From Hirsutella rhossiliensis (Eukaryota; Ascomycota; Sordariomycetes; Hypocreales; Ophiocordycipitaceae): a DNA stretch of 64,000 bases. The DNA lies in contig NW_025408667.1 of the NCBI RefSeq assembly GCF_020360975.1, positions 4,402,001-4,466,000 of the forward strand. Direction: 5' to 3'. Under the pieces are notes generated by a model that saw only the letters and a program-made list of their open reading frames with translations, did not search any database and was not told where the DNA came from. Positions 24,645-36,918 of this stretch are shown piece by piece; the first letter of the stretch is position 1; every line of letters starts with the position of its first letter. The position numbers and the translations under genes are program-made.

Positions 24645-25238
24645 GGCGTGTTGAATCCTCCCTCCCCCCAGTGGTGTTGTCTGCTGTGGTTCGTCTCGGC
24701 CCTTTGAAGGTGTCGCTCGTGGGGCGTGTTTTCGTCTCGACTGTCGTTCGAGCTCTGAGTTCGTCTCGGGTTTTGTGCGTCACGCCCTCGTAGGCCACTT
24801 CATCCCATCATTCTCCGGCGCATAGACGCTCTGTGGTTTGTTTATGCAAGCAGGGGTTGGGTGTGTCGTCGGCAATTGGAACTTGGCTTTTGGCGAGTCA
24901 CGGCGCTCGAGGCGCAGCCGCTTAGGTCATCACAGGGGCTCGGCGGCCGATGCAACCCCCTGATCCCTGATTTGGTGCTGTACCTACTGTGAAATCCTCA
25001 CCAACCTACCCTGTACCACCTCAGCTCTGTTTGGCAACAGCAGATAACCCTCAGTTACGACTTGCTCGGCCATGAATGATATTTTGCTCTGTGAAGATCG
25101 AGGTCCTATGCCTATCAAGTTGCACACTCAAGTTTCTTGGATCCAGCCCCCCTCCCCGATCCTACTCCCACCCTATTCATGTCATGCCAACATCGTTTCC
25201 TTTTCTCTCATCCTTCCATCACATTTCAGTTCCCACAC
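24645..25238. other. Intergenic, promoter side of the palmitoyltransferase gene
   Basis: About 600 nt between two minus-strand genes. It contains GTAC/TACCT-type motifs (24977-25018). No gene seen. Confidence 0.6.
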
Positions 25239-26646
25239 TTACCAGTCGTCCCTAGTCTCGTACTTGATCGTGCCATCGTCATGGCGTTTCATGTCAACGT
25301 CGACGATTCCGGCAGTGAGCTGATGGATAAAGGCATCGTAGTTGTCCGACTCGCGAATTCGGCAGTGAACGTTGCTCTGTTCGGCATGAGAGACGATGGC
25401 CGCCAGAGACTTGAATTTCCTGAGGCAATAGGGACATTGATATGTCCTGTTTCCGTGGGCTGTCGACCGGAGGTGGCTGATGAGACCACCAGCCGTTTTG
25501 AAAGCCTTGCTATAAAAGAGTTAACGGGTTAGCCAGCCGATCGACCAGGTTTACGGACGAGCAGGGAGTGTATCAAGGTCATCTTACCCGCAAGGCAGCT
25601 TCGGACAAATGAACCTCTCGGCATAGGGACAATGATATCTCGCCGAGTTAAAAGATGGATAGTCAGGGTGGTCCTGATCCACCGAGTCAAAGATTTGTAG
25701 GCCAAGCATAGAGCCTTCTTGGGCTTGGCCAGTCTTTTCCACAGAGGGACGCTGCCAGGCCGGGCAGCTCGGGGGCAGCTCATTCTTGATGCCCCTCCAG
25801 TCGGCGACACTTTCCGTGGCTTTGTTTTTCTCCACATCTGTGTTGGCGACAGGAGATGGAGCACTCCGAAAGTGCCATTCAATCGGTTCTTCTTTGATGG
25901 AAACTGGGGCAAAGTCGCTCCCTGAACACAGCGTATTCTCCGTCTCGACCACCGGGTCAACAGCGCCACCGCCTGGCGCGGGCTTCACGCCACCGTTGCG
26001 TGCTCGGTTTGCCGAATCCAGGCTGATGAACCAGTCGGTGACACCTTCGCTGCCCGGGATCTTCGTAGGCACGTTGACGCTGCGTGGTTCAAGGACACCA
26101 TGTACGGAACGAGAGGCCTCGGAAGGCAACGAGGTCCTGCGCACAGACGAGTCGACGTGGATCGCGCCGCGCACTGGCAAAGGGTAAATGTACTTGGCAA
26201 AGCTGTTCTTGATGGGCTCCCCGGTGAGAACCTCAAGCTTGCGCGAAAACTCCGTCTTCTTCTCGCGACGTTCGTCGATGACGGACGCGTCAAGGCCGAC
26301 GCACTGGCCTTGCTCGATATGGGCTATGAGCCCGCCGACCCGCACAAAGGGGCCCTGGCCGCAGGCAACACATGTGAGGTTCTGCTCCTGGGGATGAAAC
26401 TGCTCCACGTTAGCGAAGAGCGTTTAGGGCAGCATGTCTTTCGAGGGAGTCTCGTACAGCTTGGATGTGAAAGATCTCGGCCCCCTCCGTCTTGAAGTCC
26501 TGGCCGCAGTGCTTGCAGTGAATGTGCTTGGGCCGGCCAGCCTGACGCATCTGTTGCTTGTGGTCAAGGAGGGCCTCGCAGCTAGCGAAGATACGGTCGC
26601 AGGGCTTGCAGAGCCACTGCCCGTCGCTCTGCAGGCCAGAAGGCAT
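25239..26646 (-). CDS. Multi-C2H2 zinc-finger protein of unknown function
   Basis: Exons on the minus strand are 26646-26458, 26399-25588 and 25509-25239 (423 aa). Introns of 58 and 78 nt both keep frame; exon 2 could instead begin 15 nt later, at GAGCAGAAC. Zinc-finger-like units: CKPC...H at residues about 13-29, CKHC...H at about 42-60, CVAC...H at about 73-90, then a C-terminal pair (about 318-385) in which CP...LPCGKAFKTAGGLISHL is followed by CPYCLRKFKSLAAIVSH. The middle (about 110-310) is low-complexity linker. Five fingers with conserved spacing suggest nucleic-acid binding. I do not recognise a named family, though similar N- and C-terminal C2H2 pairs occur in uncharacterised Pezizomycotina proteins. 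The start is the first ATG after a stretch lacking one; an upstream exon is possible. Confidence 0.75.
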
Positions 26647-27202
26647 TCTCAAGGCGGTGACAACAGGCACTCGTCGATCCCGCAGAGTGGGAAATTCTGT
26701 CGAGCGGCTTCAGCTCGTGAGAGAGGAGGTAGCGGAAGCGGGACGCGAGGTGGGAACAGGATCAGAGAGTCAACAGTCGGAGGATGGACTTGGCTTGCTT
26801 TCCCTGCTTGTGTGAGCAGCCGAGGCTATGAAGAACACAGCTGGCTGCTGTCCTTAAGCCAAAACGAGGCACGCGGCTGGATAGAGTACATAAGAGAGGA
26901 GAGGAGAAAACCAACAAGGCAGCGGAGAGTAGATAAATAGGCTCCAAAGGGGGTCATCTATGATCCGTGTGCACGTGTTGACGGCTGGCTCTCTCTCACG
27001 TGCCAGGAGCAGGAACAAGGAGAGTGGACTGGAGCTGTGAGCGCTGGAAACTGATAGGGTGGCAAGTACAGAAAGCTATTCATACCTTACATAAAGCCAG
27101 CTTGCGTAGGCCCCCAAGGCCTGAGCCCCTATTCTGGCCACCCTTAGCTCGCGGCTTTCACGATCCGACTCGAGAATCCCTGTGCGAGGGCGGCAGAAAC
27201 TC
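26647..27202. other. Short intergenic spacer between two minus-strand genes
   Basis: Lies between the 3' end of the TFIIIC gene and the start of the zinc-finger gene, so it should hold the zinc-finger promoter. No gene seen. Confidence 0.6.
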
Positions 27203-29269
27203 CTAGTCTAGCTCTGGATACATTGCGCCGCCCATCAACGCAAAGCTATCCTCGTCCCCGCCGTAGCGGCTGTCCATATCGTCGTCCTGCCCATCGTGAT
27301 CACTGTATGCCGGCGGATCGGGATACTCGTAGTCCGAGTTGTCGTCGTCGCCATTGTATTCGCCGCCGCTGCCCGAGTCTTCGTCCTCGAGCCCCATGTC
27401 CCCGGGTGCCGCTCCGCCGCCCCGGGCATCTGGGGCAGGAGAGGGCTCTGCCGCAGCACTGGCGTCGGCGCCCTTGCCTGGTTCTCTCACCCGCACGTTG
27501 TAGCCCGAGCTCTTCTTTTTCGGTGGTTCCCGGCCACGTAGCTCCGTAAGCTCCTCGTCGGTGAGTCGAAGATTTGGCAGCGGCAAGTGCCATGTCGCCG
27601 ACGTCGTCCTGGGAGGCGTCTGGTCGCCGCAGCCCAGCGTCAGGCCAAAGTCTGCCCGTGTCAGGTGCCGTCCAAACCGGACCGCAACTAGCTTTGTCTT
27701 CATGATGGCCTTGACCTTGGCCCAGAAGCCGCCGTGGTACCAGCCACTGTTGACGTCCCACGTAGGGCGTATCGTCGCATTGTCCAAAAGGTCTCTCAAC
27801 AGAGGGTCCGTGATGTCGCACACTTGCCAGACCTTGCCATCCGTGCAGTACGATTCGCCGTCAAAGGCGTGGCTTTGCAAGTTGTCTGGCTCGGCCTCCT
27901 TGCTCGGGGCCGCCTGCGACTTGTCGAGGAAGTGCCACACTCGGTCCTGGTGATTCCTCCTGGCCAGCTTGAACATTAACGTCTGGTAAACGCGGTACTT
28001 TGGATCCGTCCTCGGATCGATACCATAGGGCACGACGCCATCTCTCCAGGGACCACCCTTGAACTGATAAGCCGTGTAGTTGAGGCACCTCTTCAGCTCG
28101 TTCCAGTTTCGAAGCTTGGCGCCTAGGTGATTCGTCAGCGACCGTCGGGTCCAGACCGGGCGCTCCTGAAATGCCTCCTCAAGCTCGGCTATGATCTCCA
28201 TCGTCCTGGGATCTGTCAAGTCCGGAGGGAGCTGAGGCCCCGTTGGCGCCGGCTCGTCCGCACCGATGAAGTAGCCGACTTGCTTGACCGCGGTCGTGTT
28301 GATTGTGTCGCCGTCCTCCGTGGTACGGACGTATGGATTTTGCGAAAAATTGTAGTTGAAAGGCAGGCTCATGTGCGTAAACAGGGGCGGCGGAATGATG
28401 TCCACGTCTGGGCCTTGATCGGTGCCGGGCCTGAACTTGAAGGCCTTTATTTGTTGTACTGAGGGACAAGGTCAGCAGACACAAACGGGCCGGGCCGGGC
28501 CAAGCACGGATATGCAAGGCGACTGAGCAGAGTGCAGATGGAGGGCTTACTGTCTCCGGGCAAGACCTGGTCCGCATATCGCTGGGAGAAGGAGGACTTG
28601 GACATGTCCCAGTAAAAGTCGGCCAAGCCTCGAAAGCGATGCGTGTGCTTGATGACGCCCACGGCCTCAACCTGGTAGCGATCGGCATTGTCTGCCAGCT
28701 TCCGCCGGAGGACCTTGGGCTCGTCAAGGCGTGCGATGGAACAGACGTTGGCCGACGGGGAAGCGGCGTGCGCATCACCAATCTCAACATCGCCCTGCCA
28801 GGGATCGTCGGTTCCGCGCTTTCGTTTACGGCCCGTCCGCTTGGGAACGGTGATTTTGAGGACAATGTTGTGCGACCGCGCATTATGGGACATGATGGAG
28901 GGACAAAAGGGGCTCTCGGGATTCATGTAGAACGGCAACGAGCTTCTCAAGGGGTCCAAGACCTGGAGGCGGCGTGAGAGAAGGAAGAGACGGAGCCAGA
29001 GAACGCACGGTAGGAATAGGGCATGGCAGAGCAGGCAACGCACTCACGTAGGACAATGAAGAGGCTCGACCAAAGGCCTTGACGGCGCGGTCGATATCCT
29101 TGACCACGGCAGGAATTTCGACAGCGGCGAGCCGGCGAGAAGGAATAGGATATCGAGGGGCGCCATCCGTTGACTCTTCCTCCAGGACAGTTTCGTGCGC
29201 CAGCAGGACTGTCGACTCCTCGGGACTTTGGCTCCGCGCATCATCATCGACTGTGGGAGTCGAAGCCAT
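27203..29269 (-). CDS. sfc1: Transcription factor TFIIIC subunit (Sfc1/Tfc1, GTF3C5 type)
   Basis: Exons on the minus strand are 29269-29048, 28962-28551 and 28458-27203 (629 aa); introns are 85 and 92 nt. The start is the first in-frame ATG, context AGGATGG. The family signature is the winged-helix region beginning near residue 311: RPVWTRRSLTNHL, then FKGGPWRDGVVPYGIDPR and KYRVYQTLMFKL, the pattern of human GTF3C5 and yeast Tfc1 (RPxW and GPWR...GYDPR). The N-terminal half includes IVLKITVPKRTGRKRKRG and the SPFCPS segment of the dimerisation part. Residues about 560-629 are a strongly acidic tail. TFIIIC binds the A and B boxes of tRNA genes and recruits TFIIIB for RNA polymerase III; this subunit contacts the A box with the tau55-type partner. 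Confidence 0.9.
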
Positions 29270-31125
29270 CCTTGCCGCTCGCTCCCCAGGTCCCGGGGCT
29301 TCGAGGCCAAGGGGAGAGGCGGCGTCGTCGTGGTGCGCCAGAGTTGCTGTCAATACCCTGTTGATGCCGCTCTAGGGGACTCGCTCGACTCGTCATATGA
29401 AATGAGGCAGGGGGCTGTGTGTCGTCTCATGACATTGACGACCGAGGGCGCCTAGTCTTCAACCGCCTGCGACAATTCCCCTGGGGTTCCAATTGTCCAT
29501 CTAATTACTGCGAGAAAGAGTGGGAGCTGTGGTTGAAGTCAGAAGCCAGATACGCAGATCGACGTCAAGTTCTGCAGTGGAGAAGAAGAAGCTATCGTGC
29601 GTGGACGTTGAAAGCACACTCGGCACTTGGCCGCTAGCAGGTCGGTGGAGCGTGCGCCTTTGCGCCCTCGCTCAAGGGCCGCTACAGTGCATCTGACCCT
29701 AAAGGCACAGGCGCCCAAGGTCCCTGGACCCGAGCACCGACCACTGTTCTTGCTCCAGCCGCTGTAAGTACACGAGACTCGGTGCAAAGTACCCGAGATG
29801 CAAATCCAAGCTTCACCTTGCCGTCCGGGAAGTCTTGGTCTTGAATGAACTTCGCCTCTGGCTGGGCTGGGACATGATGCAAAGGAGGAGCAAGGACGGT
29901 CGAGCTGCAGCCAAGCTTGTTCTCCTGTGTGGCACAAGGGCATTGGAGGAGCTCAATTCGGCCATCCGCTGGAGGTATCAAAGGTCAGCCACACTATTGG
30001 GCATCTTTCCTGGCCTTGTTGGCCTGGGTGCCTTACCTAATAGGGCTCCAGCCGTAGCCATGACAGGCAGCTGGCCGCAGCGCTAAACGGGCAATCATAA
30101 CAAACACCCCTACACGAGGCGGGCCAGGGACTCGAGCCTGTACTACCTCCTGAGTCCTCCAGTGCACAGGTGAGCGTCGCGGTATACAAGTCCTGTGCCT
30201 CACCGACTCCCGCAGACTGCCAAGGTCGGGCTCCCAGAACCGCTCACCGGGTGTCCGCTACGTGGCCCTGTGCTGCTGCGGTGGGAGGGAAGTAGACGGT
30301 ACCTATTCCCCATGTACCAGCGATAGAACAGCATTCCACCCTTCCAGACCCGCCCTCCCCATCTCCCTTTCACTTTCACCTCTCTCTCACGCACCACACA
30401 TTCTGTCCCCGCGCCAAACCTCCACCCCTACCTGTCGGTTGCTCGTCATTGCCCCTTCATTCCATCCAACCTTGCAGTCAAGGCTGCCCCCCCTTTTTTT
30501 CTTCTTCTTTCCCGGCCGTCCAGCTGACTGCTGACATCGACAGCAGAGGCCACCTCCATCCTCTTCAGTTTAGTCGCGAGCAGCCCCTCCTCGTCTCCGC
30601 CCCCCTCGCCGGCGCGCGTCTGGGCACCCGTCAACCGACATCCATCGACCTTGTCCGCAACAGCGATACTGCCCCCATCAACACTGCCGGCGGTAGCCAC
30701 GACGCAGGGCGCAGGCACCATCGGCCCAGCTGCGCCGTAGTGGCGGGTGTCGAGTGTAGTGTCGAGGCTTGATCGTCGCATTCTCTCGCGGCGCGCCAGC
30801 TCCGTCGGCCATCACCGCCACCCCTATCCGTCCCCAACGGCCCGCCTCGCCATCCCGGGCCCAGCCTTAAGACCTCTTCAATCCTTCGTCATCGACCTCG
30901 TCTTGCGGCCGTTGTCAACTTCGACGCACACGCCTCGCTCCCTTGCCGCCTCTGCTTTCGTCTTTCTCACAGCCGCTGCAGTGTCTCTCGGCTCAGCCGC
31001 GCTGATTTCCCAACACCTCCTGCCCTGGGCTTGCGCTCTACGTTTTTGTCCAGCTTCCCCGCGTCTTCGTCGTTCGTGCACAAATTGGCAGCGTCCAAGT
31101 CAACCAAGCATCCTCACCGCCCAGG
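29270..31125. other. Divergent promoter region with pyrimidine-rich leader of the B56 gene
   Basis: Separates the minus-strand TFIIIC gene from the plus-strand B56 gene. From about 30340 the plus strand becomes C/T-rich, which resembles a long transcribed leader for the B56 gene. No coding frame with domain-like content. Confidence 0.55.
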
Positions 31126-33384
31126 ATGAAACGCTTTAGCCAGAGAGTCGTGAGTACCAGTCCCTTCGGACCTCCCCCCAACGAGCTGGTCACCTCGAAT
31201 GGAGCAGAGTGGCTGACAAGAGCACTCACTCTCCCAATAGCTCTCACGAGGCAAGGACCCCAACAAGTCTTCCAAGAAGAATAAGGATTCCAAGGAAGGC
31301 ACCTCGTCTCCGTCTTCTCGAGATTCATCAAACCAGTCTCCTGTCCTGACACCCTCCTCCTCGACCTCGACGCTCAACGACATTCGGAACAAGCCCCTGC
31401 CCTCCAATAACGCTGGCCACGGAGGCGATCACGGGCCTCCCGGTCAGCCTTCGAACCTCTCCAACGTCGCCCAGCCGGGCAATGTTCCCGAGCGGTTCGG
31501 TTCGATGGGGGGCGCCTCGAGTCCCAATGGCGGCGGCGGCAATTCCAGGCTGCCCCCCACAGTAGTCATCAGCCCAACTCCGGGTGTAAGTCATGCCAGG
31601 AACTGCTCGCCCAGCGCACCAATCGCTAACTTGGCTCGTGAACAGCATCTCCCCCCGCCTGGGGCTGCCGAGACGATGCCTCACGACCTGGCCCCTCCCA
31701 AGGCCGGCCAGAAATCGCTCCTGATCCACAGGGGCATCGATAACCGCGATGCTATCCCCGAGGGGCTGCGAACACCCAAGCGACAGCACTCTTCTCGGTT
31801 TGACATCTCCGCCCACCGGGAACTCGAGAAGCTCCCCGGATTCCACGAGGTGCCACCAAACAGGCGTCAGGAGCTGTTCATGCAAAAGATTGACCAGTGC
31901 AACGTCATTTTCGACTTCAACGACGCCAGCGGGGACATGAAGGCCAAGGAGATCAAGCGGCTGGCTCTCCATGAGCTGCTGGATTATGTCGCTAACAATA
32001 GGCAAGTCATCACCGAGCCTATGTACCCCAGAGTGGTCGACATGTTTGCCAAAAACCTCTTCCGGCCCATCCCGCCCCCGGTGAACCCCCAAGGCGAGGC
32101 GTTTGACCCGGAAGAGGATGAGCCGGTTCTCGAGGTCGCCTGGCCGCATATCCAAGTTGTGTATGAGTTCTTCTTGCGCTTCATCGAGAGCCAGGACTTC
32201 AACACAAACATTGCCAAGGCATACATCGACCATAGCTTCGTGTTGCAGCTACTCGATCTCTTCGACTCCGAGGACCCACGCGAGCGGGACTTTTTGAAGA
32301 CGACGTTGCACCGCATCTACGGCAAGTTCCTCAACCTGCGCTCCTTTATTCGACGGTCAATCAACAACGTCTTCTTCCAATTCACGTACGAGACGGAACG
32401 GTTCAACGGCATTGCAGAACTCTTGGAAATCTTGGGCTCCATCATCAATGGCTTTGCGCTGCCTCTAAAGGAAGAGCACAAAATCTTCTTGACCCGCGTG
32501 CTGCTCCCCCTGCACAAACCCAAAAGCCTCAGCATGTATCACCCTCAGCTCGCCTACTGCATCGTGCAGTTCCTGGAGAAGGACGCGTCTTTGACGGAAG
32601 AGGTGAGTTTGAAACGAAGCCTCTGGTGGGTATTGCAAACCGCGCCTTGCTAACGAAGCCTAGGTCGTCTTGGGTCTTCTCCGCTACTGGCCAAAGGTCA
32701 ATAGCACCAAGGAAGTCATGTTCCTGAACGAGGTCGAGGACATCTTCGAGGTTATGGACCCGGCCGAATTTGCAAAGGTCCAAGAGCCTTTGTTCCACCA
32801 GCTGGCCAAGTCTGTCGCCAGCCCTCATTTCCAAGTCGCCGAGCGCGCATTGTACTTCTGGAACAACGAATACTTCTGCAACCTCGTGAGTGACAATGTG
32901 GAAATCATCCTACCCATCATGTTTGCGCCGCTGTACGAGAACTCCAAGGGCCACTGGAACAGGTACGGTTTCCATTCGATTCCGCCGCTGCTTTGTGAGA
33001 GGGTTAACGGGAATTAGGACAATCCACGGCATGGTGTACAATGCCATGAAGCTCTTTATGGAAATTAATCCTCAGCTCTTCGACGATTGCTCCCACGATT
33101 ATACCGAACAGCAAAATACTGCTGCCGAGCGAGAAGCCCTGCGAGAGCGCAAATGGGCGGCCCTAGGCGAGAAGGCGAATCAACGGAGAGCGTCCGCCAG
33201 GGGTGATGCTACCGACTCTCCCGCCCTTGCACAGGCTGGAACTTTGCCACGAGTCGACGAAGTCGACCCTGTCAGTGAGGATAACCAGAAACGGCTGGAT
33301 TCTCTCAAGCTCCAGGATGCTGCTGGTCGACGAGCCAGCGGCCATGAGCGAAGAAGCTCCACCAGCTCCACCAAGAGTCGATGA
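31126..33384 (+). CDS. par1: Protein phosphatase 2A regulatory subunit B56 (Rts1/Par1)
   Basis: Exons join 31126-31149, 31241-31585, 31646-32602, 32664-32962 and 33018-33384 (663 aa). Exon 1 encodes only eight residues (MKRFSQRV). Introns 2 and 3 have clear CTAAC branch points, and intron 2 is stop-free and in frame. After a 190-residue disordered Ser/Pro/Gly head comes the B56 HEAT-like fold, with [70 protein letters not shown] and [18 protein letters not shown], all family hallmarks. B56 subunits target the PP2A core to septation, centromere cohesion and stress-response substrates in yeasts. The basic and Ser-rich C-terminal tail (about 590-663) is less conserved. The model is strongly supported by family alignment across every splice junction. 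Confidence 0.95.
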
Positions 33385-34738
33385 CCGCTTCCACTCGGAG
33401 CGTCTGCGACCTTGGCTGTGAGGAGGCTACATAACATGGCGTAGCAAGTCGGGCGGGACAGCTGGCCACACCCCCTGGCTTGGGTGCTGCATGCAATTCG
33501 AGCGTTTTCAAGACATTACCACAACACCATATATCTGAGAGTAGGGACAGGGGAGCGTGCTTGCGAGCTTGATGAGCAGCCGTTGCACGGCGAACAATGC
33601 GTTGGCAGACACCAAGCCCCCGCGCGGCTACTCGACCCTTGCTTCGCGTCTCTCAGACATGTTTTATCACGATCACTGCGCATCGTCAATGCCCAACGAA
33701 CGGCACAAGGAAAAAGAAGTTCATGTCTGACGGCTGATATGTTCTCTCGTTTTAATTTTTCATTTGCCTGTCATCCGAAGAGTGCCATGGTTCGAGAACA
33801 AAGGCCCCATCGGTTTCCCCCTCCCTCATTGTACCTTTGAATACGGGGATGCGTATTAGGTGCCTTGATATGTATGGTGTCGCACACACTGGGGCACGCT
33901 TCCTGCTTGATTTCTTTCCCTATTGCGGTTTCTCCATTCTCGAGGGCACCAAAAGCATCGTTCAAGGAGGGGAAAAAGGCGTCTGGGGAGCAGGCAGGCA
34001 CACGGGGAGGAGGGGCCAGCATTGCGAAATGGCTGGCGCCCGCGGGATTGAGAAGTGGCTTGGGCAGGGGAGGGATGGGTTTGTCCCCTTTGCGGGGTGG
34101 ATTTCTACAGCCTTCCCCCTTCCCTCCTTTGTTGCGTGGTGTTGGTAGATGTCCAACAGGTCGGATTCGAGTCGGATAGACTTTTTATTTTCATGTCTGT
34201 CACCCTTTTCAATTTTTTTTCTGTGTGCGAGATGGTTTTCCAGGGCACTGGATGTTCACGGTTGACACATCAAAACCAATGATGCTTGCTAGTTGTCACA
34301 TTACACACCACTTTTCTTGTTCTATGACGCCACTATTCGTACATGATGAGCTCGTGTGAGCGTTCGTCGGTGATGTATCCTCGCGGGGGCCTAGCGGTAC
34401 TATATGCCATCCAGCAGCGAGAAGCCCGGGCTATGGCCTCATAGCGGTCTGCGATCCCCTCATGCTGTCGTTTGCGTCCCAGATGTGTGACATGTCCCTT
34501 GCAATCGCAGAAATGGGACCACGTCTTTAAATACTACAAGCAAAAAAAGGAAGAAATGGATATGGCGAGGACGCCTCCTGCAGTCGAGCCTTTTGTTAGC
34601 TGCTGGCTGCCGTTGCTATCCATGGCTCGGGAGAGATGGAGAGATGGGGGTCCTCGATATATCGTCTTGGTGGGCGCACGCGCCACGTAACGTCTCTGTG
34701 CAACGTCGGCCGCTCGAGGAAATGGACCTCGCAGCGAT
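33385..34738. other. Intergenic between convergent genes
   Basis: Contains the 3' flanks of the B56 gene (+) and the CID-domain gene (-). T-rich in 34180-34230. No gene seen. Confidence 0.6.
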
Positions 34739-36529
34739 TCATCGCGATCCGTAGCCGCCGTAGCCATAGCCGTAGCCGTAGCCTCCGCGCCCGTTGCCGC
34801 CTCGTCCACGGCCTCGGTATCCACGACCGCCGCCGCCAGACCAACCAGAGCCTCGCCCGCCGTACTGCTGCTGCGCGTCGTATGGCGATGACTGAGGAGG
34901 CGGGGGCGGCGGCACGGGACCGGCGCCCCATCCGCCTCCCATAATTGGAGGGGGCACGAAGCCAGACTGATTGGGGTTCCAGCCTTGTGGAGGGGGAGGG
35001 GGTGGCGGCGGGAAGATGCCTTGGTAGCCGACAGGGGGGGGCGGCGGGGGGACGGGGAAGCCTCCTGGGCCCTGGGGCATGGCGGGAAAGCCATGAGGAG
35101 CATGGGGGTTAGGTGGCTGCTGAACTCCCCGGCGGTCGCTATCGTTGTAAGAGGAAGGCGAAGGAGACGGGCGGTGGCAAGGTGGTCCAGACCCGGAGCG
35201 CGTGGAGGAGCGCGAGGATGGACGCGACATAGAGTTGGTATACGAGCGTCGCCTGTCAGAACGGCCACGAGGCGGCGCCGGGCTACGGCTGCGGCTGTAC
35301 GAGCTGGTTCTCTGGCGATCCCGGCACGAGCCGCGGTGGTGAAGGCCGCTGGAGCTGTTACGACGTCCGGGGCTGCGGCTTTTGTCGCGGCTCTGGGAGC
35401 GTGACGAGTACTTGAACCGCTTCGGCGAGCGACGGGAACGGTTCGCGGAGCTCAAGCGGGACGGGCTTCTCGATCCCGAGCGTGAGCGTCGAGCCGGTGG
35501 GGGATTGCTGGCTGCGGTCCGGCGCCGCTGTTTGGTGCGATGGCAGAGTGGCCGTGACCAGCCCCAGTATGTGTCGATGCTTGCAGCATCGTCGGCTGAG
35601 TCGCCTTGCTTCTGCACCTCACCCAGCAGATTGAAATCGGCACCAGTTTTCTCCCGTACATGCTCGTCCTGGAACAAAGCTTCGACGTCCGAGAGTGCGG
35701 ACTTGACGCGATTGATTAGATCCTCCTGGAGGCGCCCGGGTGTGAGCTGCGAGGGGCGTAGATAATCACGACGAACAGGCCTGGTCGAATCTGGAGCCAG
35801 CTGCACCAGCCAAGACGTGGCAGGCAGATGGTTCCAGGCCGTCGAAGGGTCACCGTGGGAGGAGGGCATGGTGTATGGGGCCTCCTTGGCGAGCTTGAGA
35901 GCCTCCTTAGATATCTGGATGCGGGTGCCCGAATTCTTGTCCGACGCCTGCGCAAACGAGTCCCTGAGTCGAGTTATGAAGGCAGCATGCAGATACTCTC
36001 GCTCCTCCCAGAGAGAGATGAGGTTCCTCACTTTTGTCAAGTGCTTGGGGCATTTCTCAAAGGTGGATGCGGTAGCCACCATGGCAGGCAAATGCGAGTC
36101 CCAGGATCGTGCGAGTTCGTCGTTTCGTTGACGGGTGATGACGTGGTGGAGCACGTCACTGGCGATGAAGAGTACGTGCAGCCTTCGTCTCATGACGCTC
36201 GGTCGGTCAAAGTCGATGTCCATGCTCTCCGAGAGGGCGACGAGATACTTGCCCAAGGTGGCGGCCCGGCGGCCCGAGGGCACGACGTTGGCAATGATCC
36301 AGTTCTTACATTTCTGCGAACGCACAGGTTGGTCAGTTTGCCGGAAGCATGACGGAAGAGAAAGTGGTGAGCGAACCTGGACGTTGGGACGCGAGCACTC
36401 GTCGAGAGTGTTGTCGAGCAACTCGAGGAACCGCGCAACATCGCCACGGTGCAAGGCATTGGGATCGGCGCGTATAAGCGTGGCCGTGAGCGCGGTTTTG
36501 GCAACGACGAGGTCTGGAGTAGACACCAT
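34739..36529 (-). CDS. CID-domain, Arg/Ser- and Pro/Gly-rich RNA-processing protein (CHERP-like)
   Basis: Exons on the minus strand are 36529-36377 and 36313-34739 (575 aa); the 63-nt intron uses a GTTCGC donor. Residues 1 to about 140 form a CTD-interacting-type helical domain (ARFLELLDNTLDECSRPNVQ, KCKNWIIANV, RRLHVLFIASDVLHHV). Residues about 145-290 are helical with the motif ISLWEEREYLHAAFITRL. Then come an RS-rich segment (about 330-450), a Pro-rich run and an RGG/GYG-rich tail ending in repeated Gly-Tyr. This order (CID, RS, Pro, Gly) resembles animal CHERP and SCAF-type proteins, which couple RNA polymerase II and splicing. I infer a nuclear pre-mRNA role; the fungal family is poorly named. 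The start is the first in-frame ATG; the frame is open further upstream without one. Confidence 0.82.
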   Translation of the reverse strand: MVSTPDLVVAKTALTATLIRADPNALHRGDVARFLELLDNTLDECSRPNVQVRSPLSLPSCFRQTDQPVRSQKCKNWIIANVVPSGRRAATLGKYLVALSESMDIDFDRPSVMRRRLHVLFIASDVLHHVITRQRNDELARSWDSHLPAMVATASTFEKCPKHLTKVRNLISLWEEREYLHAAFITRLRDSFAQASDKNSGTRIQISKEALKLAKEAPYTMPSSHGDPSTAWNHLPATSWLVQLAPDSTRPVRRDYLRPSQLTPGRLQEDLINRVKSALSDVEALFQDEHVREKTGADFNLLGEVQKQGDSADDAASIDTYWGWSRPLCHRTKQRRRTAASNPPPARRSRSGSRSPSRLSSANRSRRSPKRFKYSSRSQSRDKSRSPGRRNSSSGLHHRGSCRDRQRTSSYSRSRSPAPPRGRSDRRRSYTNSMSRPSSRSSTRSGSGPPCHRPSPSPSSYNDSDRRGVQQPPNPHAPHGFPAMPQGPGGFPVPPPPPPVGYQGIFPPPPPPPPQGWNPNQSGFVPPPIMGGGWGAGPVPPPPPPQSSPYDAQQQYGGRGSGWSGGGGRGYRGRGRGGNGRGGYGYGYGYGGYGSR

Positions 36530-36918
36530 CGCTGGCAAGACGCGCTCCAGCGAGCTGCGTCGCGTGGAAACGCTCAGTGGAGGCAAATGAAGCTGCGGAA
36601 AAGGTGATGATGCTGAAGAATGAAAGCTGGGGATGTGCAGCTGCTGGTTACGTAGAGCTCATGGTGGGGCGGATAAACGTCGGGGCGTCATCTTTGCATA
36701 ACCTGGGTCAAGCCTCCGACACGAGAAGTGAGGTAGTTACTCGGGCATGGAGTCTGTGAGGGAAGACATTCCGTTTTTTTTCTTTCTGCTTTCCCCATGG
36801 ACACGGGCGAATACTCATACCCATGGGGCTTCCAATAGACGCCAACTCCCAGCATAGTGTCTAGTTCAAATACCGGGCTTTTCTACAGCCAGTTTGGTTC
36901 CCCGTCGCATCTCCTGTG
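36530..36918. other. Intergenic between two minus-strand genes
   Basis: About 390 nt; should hold the CID gene promoter and the 3' end of the small gene at 36919-37444. No gene seen. Confidence 0.6.
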